Source of the DNA: Limnohabitans sp.
GTDB taxonomy: Bacteria; Pseudomonadota; Gammaproteobacteria; Burkholderiales; Burkholderiaceae_C
DNA: 6,588 nt
Direction of reading: 5' to 3'
NCBI GenBank assembly: GCA_024641725.1
Contig: JAHECM010000123.1
Location: forward strand, 1-6,588
A program made the translations under genes and the position numbers. A model generated the notes under the pieces. It did not search any database and was not told the origin of the DNA. It saw nothing but the letters and a program-made list of their open reading frames with translations. Positions 1 through 6,229 of the stretch are shown here, one piece after another. The first letter of the stretch is position 1, and the number at the start of each line of letters is the position of its first letter.

Positions 1-1191
1 GCGGGCGGCTCCAGCGCCGCTGACGTGGTCAGCGAAGTCGAGTCCGCCGCCGACCTCTCGCGCATGATGCAAGAGCTGCCTGCCGTCGAAGACCTGCTCG
101 AAGCCAGCGACGACGCGCCCATCATCCGCATGCTCAACGCCTTGCTCACGCAGGCGGCGCGCGACGGTGCCAGCGACATCCACATCGAGCCCTACGAGCG
201 CCACAGCAGCGTGCGCTTTCGGGTGGACGGCACGCTGCGCGAGGTGGTGCAGCCCAACCGCGCCTTGCACGCCGCGCTGATCTCGCGCCTGAAAATCATG
301 GCCGAGCTGGACATCTCAGAAAAACGCCTGCCGCAAGACGGCCGCATCAGCCTGCGCCTGGGCTCGCGTGCGGTGGACGTGCGCGTCTCCACCCTGCCCA
401 GCGCCCACGGCGAGCGCGCGGTGCTGCGCCTTTTGGACAAAAGCGAAGCGCGCCTGACGCTCGAAGCCGTGGGCATGCAAGGCCCGGTGCTTTCGCAAAT
501 TGACCAAGTCATTCGTCAGCCGCATGGCATTTTGCTGGTGACCGGGCCCACCGGCTCGGGCAAGACCACCACGTTGTACGCCGCGCTGCAGCGGCTGGAC
601 GCCGCGCGCAACAACATCATGACGGTGGAAGACCCGATCGAGTACGAGCTGGGCGGCGTGGGCCAAACCCAGGTCAACGCCAAGATCGACCTGACCTTTG
701 CCAAGGCGCTGCGGGCCATCTTGCGGCAAGACCCGGACGTGATCATGATCGGCGAGATTCGCGATTTTGAGACCGCACAAATCGCCATCCAAGCCTCACT
801 CACGGGCCACTTGGTGCTGGCCACGCTGCACACCAACGACGCCGCCAGCGCCGTGACCCGCCTGACCGACATGGGCGTGGAACCGTTTTTGCTGAGCTCG
901 TCTTTGTTGGGCGTGTTGGCCCAGCGCCTGGTGCGCAAGCGCTGCACGCACTGCGGCGGTACAGGCTGCACGCACTGCGGCCACACCGGCTACGCGGGGC
1001 GCACCGGCATTTTTGAACTGCTGGTGGCCAGCGACCCAATCCGCAGCCAGATCCACAACCGCGCCGCCGAGTCCGAACTGCGCGCCACAGCGCTGTCGCA
1101 AGGCATGGTGCTGATGCGCGACGACGGCCAGCGTCTGGTGGACGCAGGCATCACCAGCGCCGAAGAGTTGCTGCGCGTGACGCGCGACTGA
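1..1191 (+). CDS. gspE: Type II secretion system ATPase GspE, 5' end missing (partial)
   Basis: Cytoplasmic hexameric ATPase that powers pseudopilus assembly in type II secretion. The frame is open to base 1, with eight codons before the first possible GTG at 25, so the true start lies upstream; the roughly 396 residues present lack most of the N1 domain that docks to GspL. Visible in order: the N2 region with SDIHIEP and FRVDG (near 173-230); Walker A GPTGSGKT (544-567); Asp box TVEDPIEYE (622-648); Walker B region DPDVIMIGEIRD (730-765); His box GHLVLATLHTND (805-840); a tetracysteine zinc motif with Cys codons at 943, 952, 967 and 976; and the GYAGRTGIFELL segment after it. The order and motifs are those of GspE rather than PilT, which lacks the cysteines. 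PilB is the main alternative, but gspF directly downstream and the overall sequence favour GspE. The cysteine motif is unusually short (CX2C-X4-CX2C). gspF follows after 22 bases, presumably in the same transcript. Confidence 0.93.
   Translation, partial: AGGSSAADVVSEVESAADLSRMMQELPAVEDLLEASDDAPIIRMLNALLTQAARDGASDIHIEPYERHSSVRFRVDGTLREVVQPNRALHAALISRLKIMAELDISEKRLPQDGRISLRLGSRAVDVRVSTLPSAHGERAVLRLLDKSEARLTLEAVGMQGPVLSQIDQVIRQPHGILLVTGPTGSGKTTTLYAALQRLDAARNNIMTVEDPIEYELGGVGQTQVNAKIDLTFAKALRAILRQDPDVIMIGEIRDFETAQIAIQASLTGHLVLATLHTNDAASAVTRLTDMGVEPFLLSSSLLGVLAQRLVRKRCTHCGGTGCTHCGHTGYAGRTGIFELLVASDPIRSQIHNRAAESELRATALSQGMVLMRDDGQRLVDAGITSAEELLRVTRD
943..990 (+). repeat. 24-bp imperfect tandem repeat inside the gspE zinc motif
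   Basis: Two adjacent 24-base units, 943-966 and 967-990, match at 20 of 24 positions and encode CTHCGGTG and CTHCGHTG. A 17-base segment, 941-957, recurs exactly at 965-981. Each unit supplies one CX2C zinc-binding pair, so the repeat makes up the whole tetracysteine motif. The repeat is seen directly. That it arose by tandem duplication, perhaps after loss of the usual longer loop, is inference. Confidence 0.85.
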
Positions 1192-1213
1192 GGCCGCCAG
1201 CCCCCGAACACCT

Positions 1214-2449
1214 ATGCCCGCCTACCGTTTCGAAGCCCTGCAAGCCGATGGCACGCCCCGCAAAGGCGTACTGGAGGCCGACAGCGTCAAAGCCGCCCGC
1301 AGCCAACTGCGAACGCAAGGCCTGGTGCCGCTGGCGGTGGAGGCGATTGCCGCTGGCCGCAGCGCCGAGCACAGCGGCCTGCCTTGGTGGCAAAGGCCAG
1401 TGGGCCAGCCGCGTGCGTTCAACGCCACCCAAAGGGCCGTCTGGACGCGCCAACTGGCCGGCTTGGTGGGCAGCGGCCTGCCACTGGAGCGCGCCTTGTC
1501 GGCCTTGGCCGACGAAGCCGGGCACGAACGCCAACGCCACCTGATGGCGGCCATCCGCGCCGAAGTCAACGCCGGCAGCAGCCTGGGGCGGGCGCTGGCC
1601 CAGCACCCCCAAGAATTCCCGGCCATTGACCGTGCCGTCATCGGCGCGGGCGAGCAAAGCGGGCACCTCGGCCAGGTGTTGGAGCAACTGGCCAACGACC
1701 TGGAAGAACAACAAACCCTGCGCGCCAAACTGATCGGCGCAGCGCTCTACCCGGCCATCGTCTCGCTGGTGGCGCTGGCGATTGTGGTGTTTTTGGTCAC
1801 CTCGGTGGTGCCCCAAGTGGCGGGGGTTTTTGCGGGCAGCCACCACCAGCTGCCGGGCCTCACGCTGGCCATGCTGGCCATCAGCGACTTGGTGCGCAAC
1901 TGGGGCTGGCTCATGCTGCTGCTGGCCGCTGGCGGCACGCTGGCCTTGCGCCTGGCCCTGCGCCAAGCGGTGTTTCGCGAACGCTTTGACGCCGCCTGGC
2001 TGCGCCTGCCGGTGCTGGGCAGGCTGTCGCTGGGCTACAACAGCGCCCGCTTTGCCTCCACCTTGGCCATGCTGACGGCAGCGGGCGTGCCCATCCTCAA
2101 GGCCTTGCAGTCGGCGGCGGACACCGTCTCCAACCAGGCCCTGCGCGCCGACGCGCTGGAGGCCCTGGTGCGCGTGCGAGAAGGCGCACCCCTGGCCATG
2201 GCCCTGTCCCAGCACTCGCGCTTTCCGGGCCTGCTGGCCATGTTTGCCAAACTGGGCGAACAAACCGGCCAATTGCCCACCATGCTGCAACGCGCCGCGC
2301 AGCAACTGTCGGCCGAGGTGCAGCGCCGCGCCATGGCCCTGGCCACCGTGCTGGAGCCCTTGCTGATCGTGGCCATGGGCGGCATGGTCATGCTGATCGT
2401 GCTGGCGGTGCTGATGCCGATCATGGAACTCAACACCTGGGTCAAGTGA
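1214..2449 (+). CDS. gspF: Type II secretion system inner-membrane platform protein GspF
   Basis: Polytopic inner-membrane protein of the type II secretion platform; it contacts the GspE ATPase and is thought to couple ATP hydrolysis to pseudopilin extraction. The 411 residues match the usual length of about 400. The N-terminus MPAYRFEALQADG is the classic GspF start, which fixes the ATG at 1214 even though no convincing Shine-Dalgarno sequence precedes it. Two T2SSF repeats are visible, roughly residues 72-195 and 275-398, each opening with a similar helix (TRQLAGLVGSGLPLERAL and ARFASTLAMLTAAGVPILKAL). Hydrophobic segments near 177-199, 230-249 and 380-402 are the expected three membrane helices. 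It lies 22 bases after gspE, and its stop lies 74 bases before the nucleotidase ATG. No pseudopilin gene follows, so it probably ends this part of the gsp operon. PilC of type IV pili is homologous but less likely. Confidence 0.95.
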   Translation: MPAYRFEALQADGTPRKGVLEADSVKAARSQLRTQGLVPLAVEAIAAGRSAEHSGLPWWQRPVGQPRAFNATQRAVWTRQLAGLVGSGLPLERALSALADEAGHERQRHLMAAIRAEVNAGSSLGRALAQHPQEFPAIDRAVIGAGEQSGHLGQVLEQLANDLEEQQTLRAKLIGAALYPAIVSLVALAIVVFLVTSVVPQVAGVFAGSHHQLPGLTLAMLAISDLVRNWGWLMLLLAAGGTLALRLALRQAVFRERFDAAWLRLPVLGRLSLGYNSARFASTLAMLTAAGVPILKALQSAADTVSNQALRADALEALVRVREGAPLAMALSQHSRFPGLLAMFAKLGEQTGQLPTMLQRAAQQLSAEVQRRAMALATVLEPLLIVAMGGMVMLIVLAVLMPIMELNTWVK

Positions 2450-2455
2450 GCCAAC

Positions 2456-2468
2456 CGCCGTCACGGCG
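2456..2468 (+). other. Small GC hairpin just after gspF
   Basis: Five perfect base pairs, CGCCG at 2456-2460 with CGGCG at 2464-2468, enclose a TCA loop seven bases after the gspF stop codon. No T-run follows, so it is not a canonical intrinsic terminator. It could mark the 3' end of the gsp transcript, but such a short stem is also expected by chance at this GC content. Confidence 0.2.
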
Positions 2469-2498
2469 AGGAGCGCACAGGCGTACAACATCGCCTCC

Positions 2499-2504
2499 TA
2501 CAAT
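2499..2504 (+). promoter_or_regulatory. Possible sigma-70 -10 element of the 5'-nucleotidase gene
   Basis: TACAAT matches the TATAAT consensus at five of six positions and lies 19 bases before the ATG at 2524. The 74-base gap after gspF leaves room for a separate promoter. No good TTGACA-like -35 element is visible about 17 bases upstream, so the call is weak. Confidence 0.3.
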
Positions 2505-2512
2505 CGCTCAAC

Positions 2513-2517
2513 AGGAG
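2513..2517 (+). promoter_or_regulatory. Shine-Dalgarno sequence that fixes the 5'-nucleotidase start
   Basis: AGGAG stands six bases before the ATG at 2524. It decides between this start and an in-frame GTG at 2446 that overlaps the gspF stop (GTGA). The longer form would add 26 low-complexity, basic residues that do not resemble the family. Confidence 0.8.
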
Positions 2518-2523
2518 AAGCTT

Positions 2524-3432
2524 ATGCCCGCATCACTCGAAGGCCAGTTGGTGGTTGCGATTTCGTCGCGGGCCTTGTTCGACTTTGAAGAAGAAAACCA
2601 TGTGTTCGAGCAAGGCGATGACCGCGCCTACATGAAGCTGCAATTGGGGCGTCTCGAAGAACCGGCCAAACCCGGTGTGGCGTTTTCGCTGGTGCGCAAG
2701 CTGCTGGCCTTCAACGACGCTGAGACCCAACGTGTGGAGGTGGTCATCTTGTCGCGCAACGACCCGGTCTCGGGCATGCGGGTGTTCCGCTCGGCACAGC
2801 ATTACGGCCTGCCCATCCAGCGCGGCAGCTTCACGCGCGGGCAGTCGCCCTGGCGTTACCTGCGCCCGCTCAACGCCAACTTGTTTTTGTCGGCCCACTT
2901 GCCCGATGTGCGCGCTGCGCTCGATGCCGGAGTGCCCGCCGCGCAGGTTTACCCCCACTCGGCACACGCGTCAGAAGACCACCCGCACGAAGTGCGCATT
3001 GCCTTTGACGGCGACGCGGTGCTGTTCTCCGACGAAGCCGAACGCGTGTTCCAGTCCGAGGGCTTGTCGGCCTTCCAACAGCACGAAAGAGACAAAGCGG
3101 GCCAGCCCCTTTCGGCGGGGCCTTTCAAGCCTTTGTTGGCGGCTTTGCAGCAGCTCCAAAGTTTGCAGCGCCAGGGCACTTCGCCCATGCGCATCCGCAC
3201 CGCGCTGGTCACGGCCCGCAGCGCCCCAGCGCACGAGCGCGCCATCCGCACGCTGATGGACTGGAACATCGAGGTGGACGAGGCCATGTTTTTGGGCGGC
3301 CTGCCCAAAGGCGAATTCCTCAAAGAATTTGAGCCCGACTTCTTTTTTGACGACCAGACCGGGCACATCGAGTCGGCCGCGCAACACGTGCCGTCCGGTC
3401 ATGTGGCGTCGGGCGTGTCCAATCCACTCTAG
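2524..3432 (+). CDS. 5'-nucleotidase, cytosolic type I (cN-I / NT5C1-like) family
   Basis: Predicted soluble cytoplasmic enzyme that dephosphorylates nucleoside 5'-monophosphates such as AMP or IMP. Its 302 residues cover the family domain (Pfam 5-nucleotidase, PF06189) from end to end. Recognisable blocks are VAISSRALFD (residues 11-20), VVILSRNDPVSGMRVF (73-88), the HAD-type nucleophile block FDGDAVLFSDEAE with D162 and D164 (161-173), RIRTALVTARSAP (223-235) and FLGGLPKGEFL (256-266) with the candidate motif-III lysine K262, followed by the acidic DFFFDDQ (272-278). It has no signal peptide or membrane segment. The ATG at 2524 is chosen for its strong AGGAG. The substrate is inferred from the family; animal members prefer AMP and the bacterial ones are less well characterised. 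It sits after gspF on the same strand, but nothing suggests a secretion role. It converges with the permease gene, 21 bases apart. Confidence 0.85.
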   Translation: MPASLEGQLVVAISSRALFDFEEENHVFEQGDDRAYMKLQLGRLEEPAKPGVAFSLVRKLLAFNDAETQRVEVVILSRNDPVSGMRVFRSAQHYGLPIQRGSFTRGQSPWRYLRPLNANLFLSAHLPDVRAALDAGVPAAQVYPHSAHASEDHPHEVRIAFDGDAVLFSDEAERVFQSEGLSAFQQHERDKAGQPLSAGPFKPLLAALQQLQSLQRQGTSPMRIRTALVTARSAPAHERAIRTLMDWNIEVDEAMFLGGLPKGEFLKEFEPDFFFDDQTGHIESAAQHVPSGHVASGVSNPL

Positions 3433-3441
3433 GGCCTGTCA

Positions 3442-3459
3442 GCGTGAGCGACGTCACGC
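3442..3459. terminator. Hairpin between convergent genes, possible bidirectional terminator
   Basis: GCGTGA (3442-3447) pairs perfectly with TCACGC (3454-3459) across a six-base loop, in the 21-base gap between two convergent stop codons and running into the permease stop. An outer arm, GGCCTGT (3433-3439) with ACAGGCC (3473-3479), could enclose it. Position and symmetry suit a shared terminator, but neither side has a T-run, so it would not be a standard intrinsic one. Confidence 0.35.
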
Positions 3460-4407
3460 CTCGGTCACAGCCACAGGCCTGCGTCCCTCGCGGCGGGCGA
3501 TCCAAACGGTGGCGCCCAAGATGACCAAGGCCCCGGCCCAAGTCCAGCGGCTGGGCACATCGCCAAACACCCACCAGCCCAGCAAAGAGGCCCAGACCAA
3601 GTCCAAAAATCGCAGCGACTGGGTGGCCGAGATGTCGGCCATGGCAAAGGCCCGCGTCAGGCAGTAGTGGGCCAAGGTGCCCAACACGCCCGTGGCCGCA
3701 AAGCCCAGCCACTGCACGGGCGTGGGCATTTGCCAATGCGGCAGCGCCATGGGCAAGCTGAGCACCGACACGGTGAGGGCCTGCCACAGCACGATGACGC
3801 CGGGTTTTTCGTAGCGGGTGAGGGCCTTGGTGATCAAAAAAGACGCCGCAAACACGGGCGACGAGGCCAACATGACCAGGTTGTACGCACCGCCCTCGCC
3901 CGACATCTTGGGCAAAACCACCACCAGCACGCCTGCGAAACCAAGCAAGGCAGCGATCCAACGGTCTGGGTGCATGGGTTCGCCCAAAAACCAAGCGGCC
4001 CCCAGCATGATGAAAATCGGGCCGGTAAACCCTATCGCTGTCATGTCGGCCAACGGAATTTGGGGCAAGGCGGTGAACCACAAAATCAGGCCCAGCGTGT
4101 GCACCCCGCCGCGCCAAAACTGGCCCACCATGTTGACGGGCATGTAGGCACGCCAACCGTCCCGCAAGACCCAAGGCATGATGACCAGCAGACCAAAGAG
4201 GTAACGCAAAAACTGGGACTGGTACACGTCCAAGTGCAAGGTCAGTTGGCGGGCGATGGTGTTGAGCAGCGAGAACAAGACGCCGCCCAGCACCATCCAG
4301 ACCATGCCGCGCACCGCCACCGGCCAAGCGGCAAACATGCGCCGGCTGCGGTGCTGCGCCAGCAACCACTGGCGAGGGGGGGCGTAAAAGGATTTGCGTG
4401 GCTTCAT
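3454..4407 (-). CDS. EamA/DMT-superfamily permease, substrate unknown
   Basis: Predicted inner-membrane carrier of the drug/metabolite transporter superfamily with two EamA repeats, about residues 35-166 and 175-303. Together they contain around ten hydrophobic helices, as expected for the ~300-residue family. Family-like features include FRYL-type residues after helix 2 (QFLRYLFGLLVIMPW, 65-79), the end of repeat 1 with FLGEPMHPDRW (140-150), and the end of repeat 2 with WWVFGDVPSRWTWAGALVI (278-296). Some relatives export amino acids or take up S-adenosylmethionine, but the sequence does not identify the substrate. The ATG at 4407 gives 317 residues with a basic N-terminal tail of about 33 residues. 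A weak GGTGG-like site precedes it, and M24 or M35 are possible alternative starts. It follows htpX on the same strand after a 128-base gap with hairpins, so it may be transcribed separately. Confidence 0.85.
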   Translation of the reverse strand: MKPRKSFYAPPRQWLLAQHRSRRMFAAWPVAVRGMVWMVLGGVLFSLLNTIARQLTLHLDVYQSQFLRYLFGLLVIMPWVLRDGWRAYMPVNMVGQFWRGGVHTLGLILWFTALPQIPLADMTAIGFTGPIFIMLGAAWFLGEPMHPDRWIAALLGFAGVLVVVLPKMSGEGGAYNLVMLASSPVFAASFLITKALTRYEKPGVIVLWQALTVSVLSLPMALPHWQMPTPVQWLGFAATGVLGTLAHYCLTRAFAMADISATQSLRFLDLVWASLLGWWVFGDVPSRWTWAGALVILGATVWIARREGRRPVAVTEA

Positions 4408-4438
4408 GCGCCGCCACCGAGAGAAATGGATGTCACGC

Positions 4439-4453
4439 CGCCATCTTATGGCG
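4439..4453 (-). promoter_or_regulatory. Hairpin A in the permease leader
   Basis: CGCCAT (4439-4444) and ATGGCG (4448-4453) form a perfect six-pair stem with a three-base loop. It lies 31 bases upstream of the permease ATG on the transcribed strand and shares bases 4450-4453 with the larger hairpin beside it, so the two cannot form at once. A regulatory role is inference. Confidence 0.3.
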
Positions 4454-4476
4454 ACCCGCCGGTCTGGTGGGTCGCC
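4450..4476 (-). terminator. Strong GC-rich hairpin between htpX and the permease gene
   Basis: GGCGACCC (4450-4457) and GGGTCGCC (4469-4476) make an eight-pair perfect stem with an 11-base loop that can add two further pairs. It is the most stable structure in the 128-base gap. On the transcribed minus strand no T-run follows, so it could be a 3'-end stabiliser for htpX mRNA, a factor-assisted terminator, or part of a leader switch. Confidence 0.4.
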
Positions 4477-4503
4477 TGCGTTACGTTGTCGGCTGCGTTA
4501 CGT
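4476..4503. repeat. Exact 11-bp direct repeat in the htpX-permease gap
   Basis: CTGCGTTACGT occurs at 4476-4486 and again at 4493-4503, 17 bases start to start with a six-base spacer. It lies in the 128-base noncoding stretch 4408-4535, about 70-95 bases upstream of the permease start. Direct repeats with this spacing can be operators, but no regulator is identifiable here. Confidence 0.7.
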
Positions 4504-4511
4504 GGCCTGTG

Positions 4512-4528
4512 GGCTCTGGTGCTGAGCC
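4512..4528 (-). other. Small hairpin after the htpX stop
   Basis: GGCTC (4512-4516) and GAGCC (4524-4528) form five pairs around a seven-base loop, starting seven bases downstream of the htpX stop codon on the minus strand. No T-run follows. It is a possible mRNA 3'-end element but weak by itself. Confidence 0.2.
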
Positions 4529-4535
4529 GTTGGCA

Positions 4536-5411
4536 TCAAGCAGCGCTGTTTTGCAAAGCCGCAATGCGTTCTTCGATGGGCGGGTGGGTGCTGAACAGCT
4601 GCCCAATGCCACCGGCAATGCCCATGGCCGCCACGCTCTTGGGCAACTCAGCGGTGTGCAAGCCACCCAAACGGGCCAGCGCGTTGATCATGGGTTGCTT
4701 GCGGCCCATGAGTTGGGCCGCGCCCGCGTCGGCACGGAACTCGCGCTGGCGGCTGAACCAGGCCACGACGATGGCAGCGGCAAAGCCCAGCACGATGTCC
4801 AGCACCAGCGTGGTGACCATGTAACCGATGCCGGGGCCACGATTTTCTTCGTCGTTTTTGCGCAAGAAGCTTTCCACCGCGTAGCCAATGACCCTCGACA
4901 GGAACACCACAAAGGTGTTCATCACGCCTTGGATCAGCGTCATGGTGACCATGTCACCGTTGGCAATGTGGGCGATTTCGTGGCCAATGACGGCTTCGAT
5001 TTCTTCATGCGTCATGCCTTGCAGCAAGCCGGTGGACACGGCCACCAAGGCCGAGTCCCGAAAAGCGCCTGTGGCAAAAGCATTCGGGTCGCCCTCAAAA
5101 ATACCGACCTCGGGCATGCCAATGCCCGCCTTGTCAGCGAACTTGCGCACGGTGTCCACGATCCACGCTTCGTCTTGGTTTTGCGGCTGATCGATCACAC
5201 GCACGCCCGACGACCACTTGGCCATGGGCTTGCTGATCAACAGCGAAATGATGGCACCGCCAAAACCCATGACCAAGGCGTAGCCGAGCAGTGCACCCAG
5301 GTTCAAGCCGTTGGGGGTCAGGTAGCGGTTGACGCCCAGCAAACTGGCAACGATGCCCAGCACCGCCACCACGGCGATGTTGGTCAAAATGAACAAAAAG
5401 ATGCGTTTCAT
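4536..5411 (-). CDS. htpX: Membrane zinc metalloprotease HtpX (M48 family)
   Basis: Inner-membrane endopeptidase that degrades misfolded or damaged membrane proteins, overlapping in role with FtsH. At 291 residues it is nearly the size of E. coli HtpX (293). The zinc site is complete: HEIAH at residues 144-148 (H144, E145, H148) and the third ligand E224 in REFRADAGA. The late STHPPIEERI block (274-283) is also typical. Hydrophobic segments lie near 5-25, 36-58, 157-175 and 196-219, the usual arrangement. The start at 5411 gives the standard MKRIFLFILTN beginning and is supported by a GGAGAG site; a longer open frame runs back to 5645 but overlaps the upstream gene and is not needed. It starts 32 bases after the DUF3025 stop, so it is probably co-transcribed with pyrC and that gene, although an internal promoter is possible. 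E. coli htpX is stress-induced through CpxR and sigma-32; I see no convincing site for either here. Confidence 0.96.
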   Translation of the reverse strand: MKRIFLFILTNIAVVAVLGIVASLLGVNRYLTPNGLNLGALLGYALVMGFGGAIISLLISKPMAKWSSGVRVIDQPQNQDEAWIVDTVRKFADKAGIGMPEVGIFEGDPNAFATGAFRDSALVAVSTGLLQGMTHEEIEAVIGHEIAHIANGDMVTMTLIQGVMNTFVVFLSRVIGYAVESFLRKNDEENRGPGIGYMVTTLVLDIVLGFAAAIVVAWFSRQREFRADAGAAQLMGRKQPMINALARLGGLHTAELPKSVAAMGIAGGIGQLFSTHPPIEERIAALQNSAA

Positions 5412-5419
5412 GGTTTTTT

Positions 5420-5425
5420 CTCTCC
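5420..5425 (-). promoter_or_regulatory. Shine-Dalgarno sequence of htpX
   Basis: Read on the minus strand this is GGAGAG, eight bases before the ATG at 5411 and inside the 32-base gap after the DUF3025 stop. It supports the 291-residue start over longer in-frame alternatives. Confidence 0.75.
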
Positions 5426-5443
5426 GAATGGGCAGGGTTTGAT

Positions 5444-6229
5444 TCAACCAGAGGTGGTCAATTCCTGACTGTTGTGTGGTTTTTGTCGGCTCGCAGCGCA
5501 AGCGCGCTTTGGCCGAAAGACCTCCAGATCGTCGTAAAACGTCGGCTCGTTGTTGGCGGGCCACCAGCCGGGCACGCCCAGCACCGGCAAGGGGCTGAAC
5601 GGTTTGGTCGCCAACTTGGATTGCGTCAGGTCTTGCGCCAGCCACGCGTCCAAGTCAGTGGCGGCCACGCTTTGAGGCACACGCCACAGGTGCACCGTGA
5701 TGGATTTGTAGGGCTGCACCAGCTTTTCGAGGGCGGCGTGGCCGAAGGCCCACAGCCGAGTGTCGGCCCATTGGGGGCGCAAATCGACCATGGCGTCGCG
5801 CCAGCGGTGGGCCGTCAAGGCGTCCCACACGGCATCGGGGGTTTGGATCAGCCAGGCGTTTTCATCGAACACCGTGGCCGCGTCGCGCACCGGCCCGCGC
5901 ACCTGGCCCACGCCCTGGCGGGTAATTTCTGCGGCTTGGATGCGGTTGAGCTGGCGCTTGGCCTTTGGGAAATGCATCCAGCACAGCGCATTGAAAAAGT
6001 CGTGCAGGCCCTCGCGGGTGGGCACTTGGCTTGTGGCAAAGATGAAGTCTTCGTAGGCCTGCGCTTCGGGCAAATCGGTCTGCGGCACAAAGGCCACCGG
6101 GGCCAGCCCGGCATCGTTCAGGGCCTGCGGCTGCGGGCAACCCGCCACAACGCGTTGGGCGATGGGCTCGCCTGCGCCCCGCCAATCGGCCAGCCAGGGG
6201 GCTGACCAGTCGATGTCTGGCACGCTCAA
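5444..6229 (-). CDS. DUF3025 family protein, function unknown
   Basis: I recognise this as the DUF3025 family (PF11227), found in proteobacteria without an established function. The 261 residues hold its characteristic blocks: EDFIFATSQVPTREGLHDFF (residues 60-79) running into NALCWMHFPKAKRQLN, RDAATVFDENAW (115-126), HAALEKLVQPYKSITVH (164-180), and LPVLGVPGWWPANNEP (214-229) followed by FYDDLEVFRPKR. There is no signal peptide or membrane helix, so it is probably cytoplasmic. The TTG at 6229 overlaps the pyrC stop as TTGA, which suggests translational coupling; a GTG at 6223 two codons later is almost as plausible, and neither has a clear Shine-Dalgarno sequence. It is followed by htpX after 32 bases. 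Conserved histidines, acidic residues and arginines could suggest an enzyme, but nothing in the sequence identifies a reaction. Confidence 0.85.
   Translation of the reverse strand: MSVPDIDWSAPWLADWRGAGEPIAQRVVAGCPQPQALNDAGLAPVAFVPQTDLPEAQAYEDFIFATSQVPTREGLHDFFNALCWMHFPKAKRQLNRIQAAEITRQGVGQVRGPVRDAATVFDENAWLIQTPDAVWDALTAHRWRDAMVDLRPQWADTRLWAFGHAALEKLVQPYKSITVHLWRVPQSVAATDLDAWLAQDLTQSKLATKPFSPLPVLGVPGWWPANNEPTFYDDLEVFRPKRACAASRQKPHNSQELTTSG

Noticed and set aside
1151..2491. A 446-codon open frame on the minus strand opposite gspF
   Set aside because: Its product is low-complexity, rich in His, Gln, Gly and Ala, with no family resemblance; it is the expected antisense shadow of a GC-rich gene, and gspF is unmistakable.
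2446..2523. GTG at 2446 as the start of the 5'-nucleotidase, overlapping the gspF stop
   Set aside because: The extra 26 residues are basic low-complexity sequence unlike the family, and AGGAG lies just before the ATG at 2524.
4443..4448. TAAGAT as a -10 element for the permease gene (minus strand)
   Set aside because: Only four of six consensus positions match, it lies within a hairpin, and there is no -35 element at the right distance.
3667..4824. A 385-codon plus-strand frame opposite the permease and htpX
   Set aside because: It spans two clear genes and their gap antisense, is rich in His and Gln, and matches no known domain.
5427..5440. Possible sigma-32 heat-shock promoter before htpX (TTGAA and CCCATT on the minus strand)
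   Set aside because: The two boxes are only about 9-10 bases apart, less than the usual 13 or more, and the predicted start would fall in the ribosome binding site.
4398..5468. A 356-codon plus-strand frame opposite htpX
   Set aside because: Same reasoning: htpX has a complete zinc site and the standard length, whereas this frame has biased composition and no motif.
5412..5645. Longer htpX start giving 369 residues
   Set aside because: It would overlap the DUF3025 gene and add 78 residues before the standard MKRIFLF beginning, which has its own ribosome binding site.
5474..6205. A 243-codon plus-strand frame opposite the DUF3025 gene
   Set aside because: Antisense shadow; the DUF3025 blocks are on the other strand and the start overlaps the pyrC stop as expected for a real gene.
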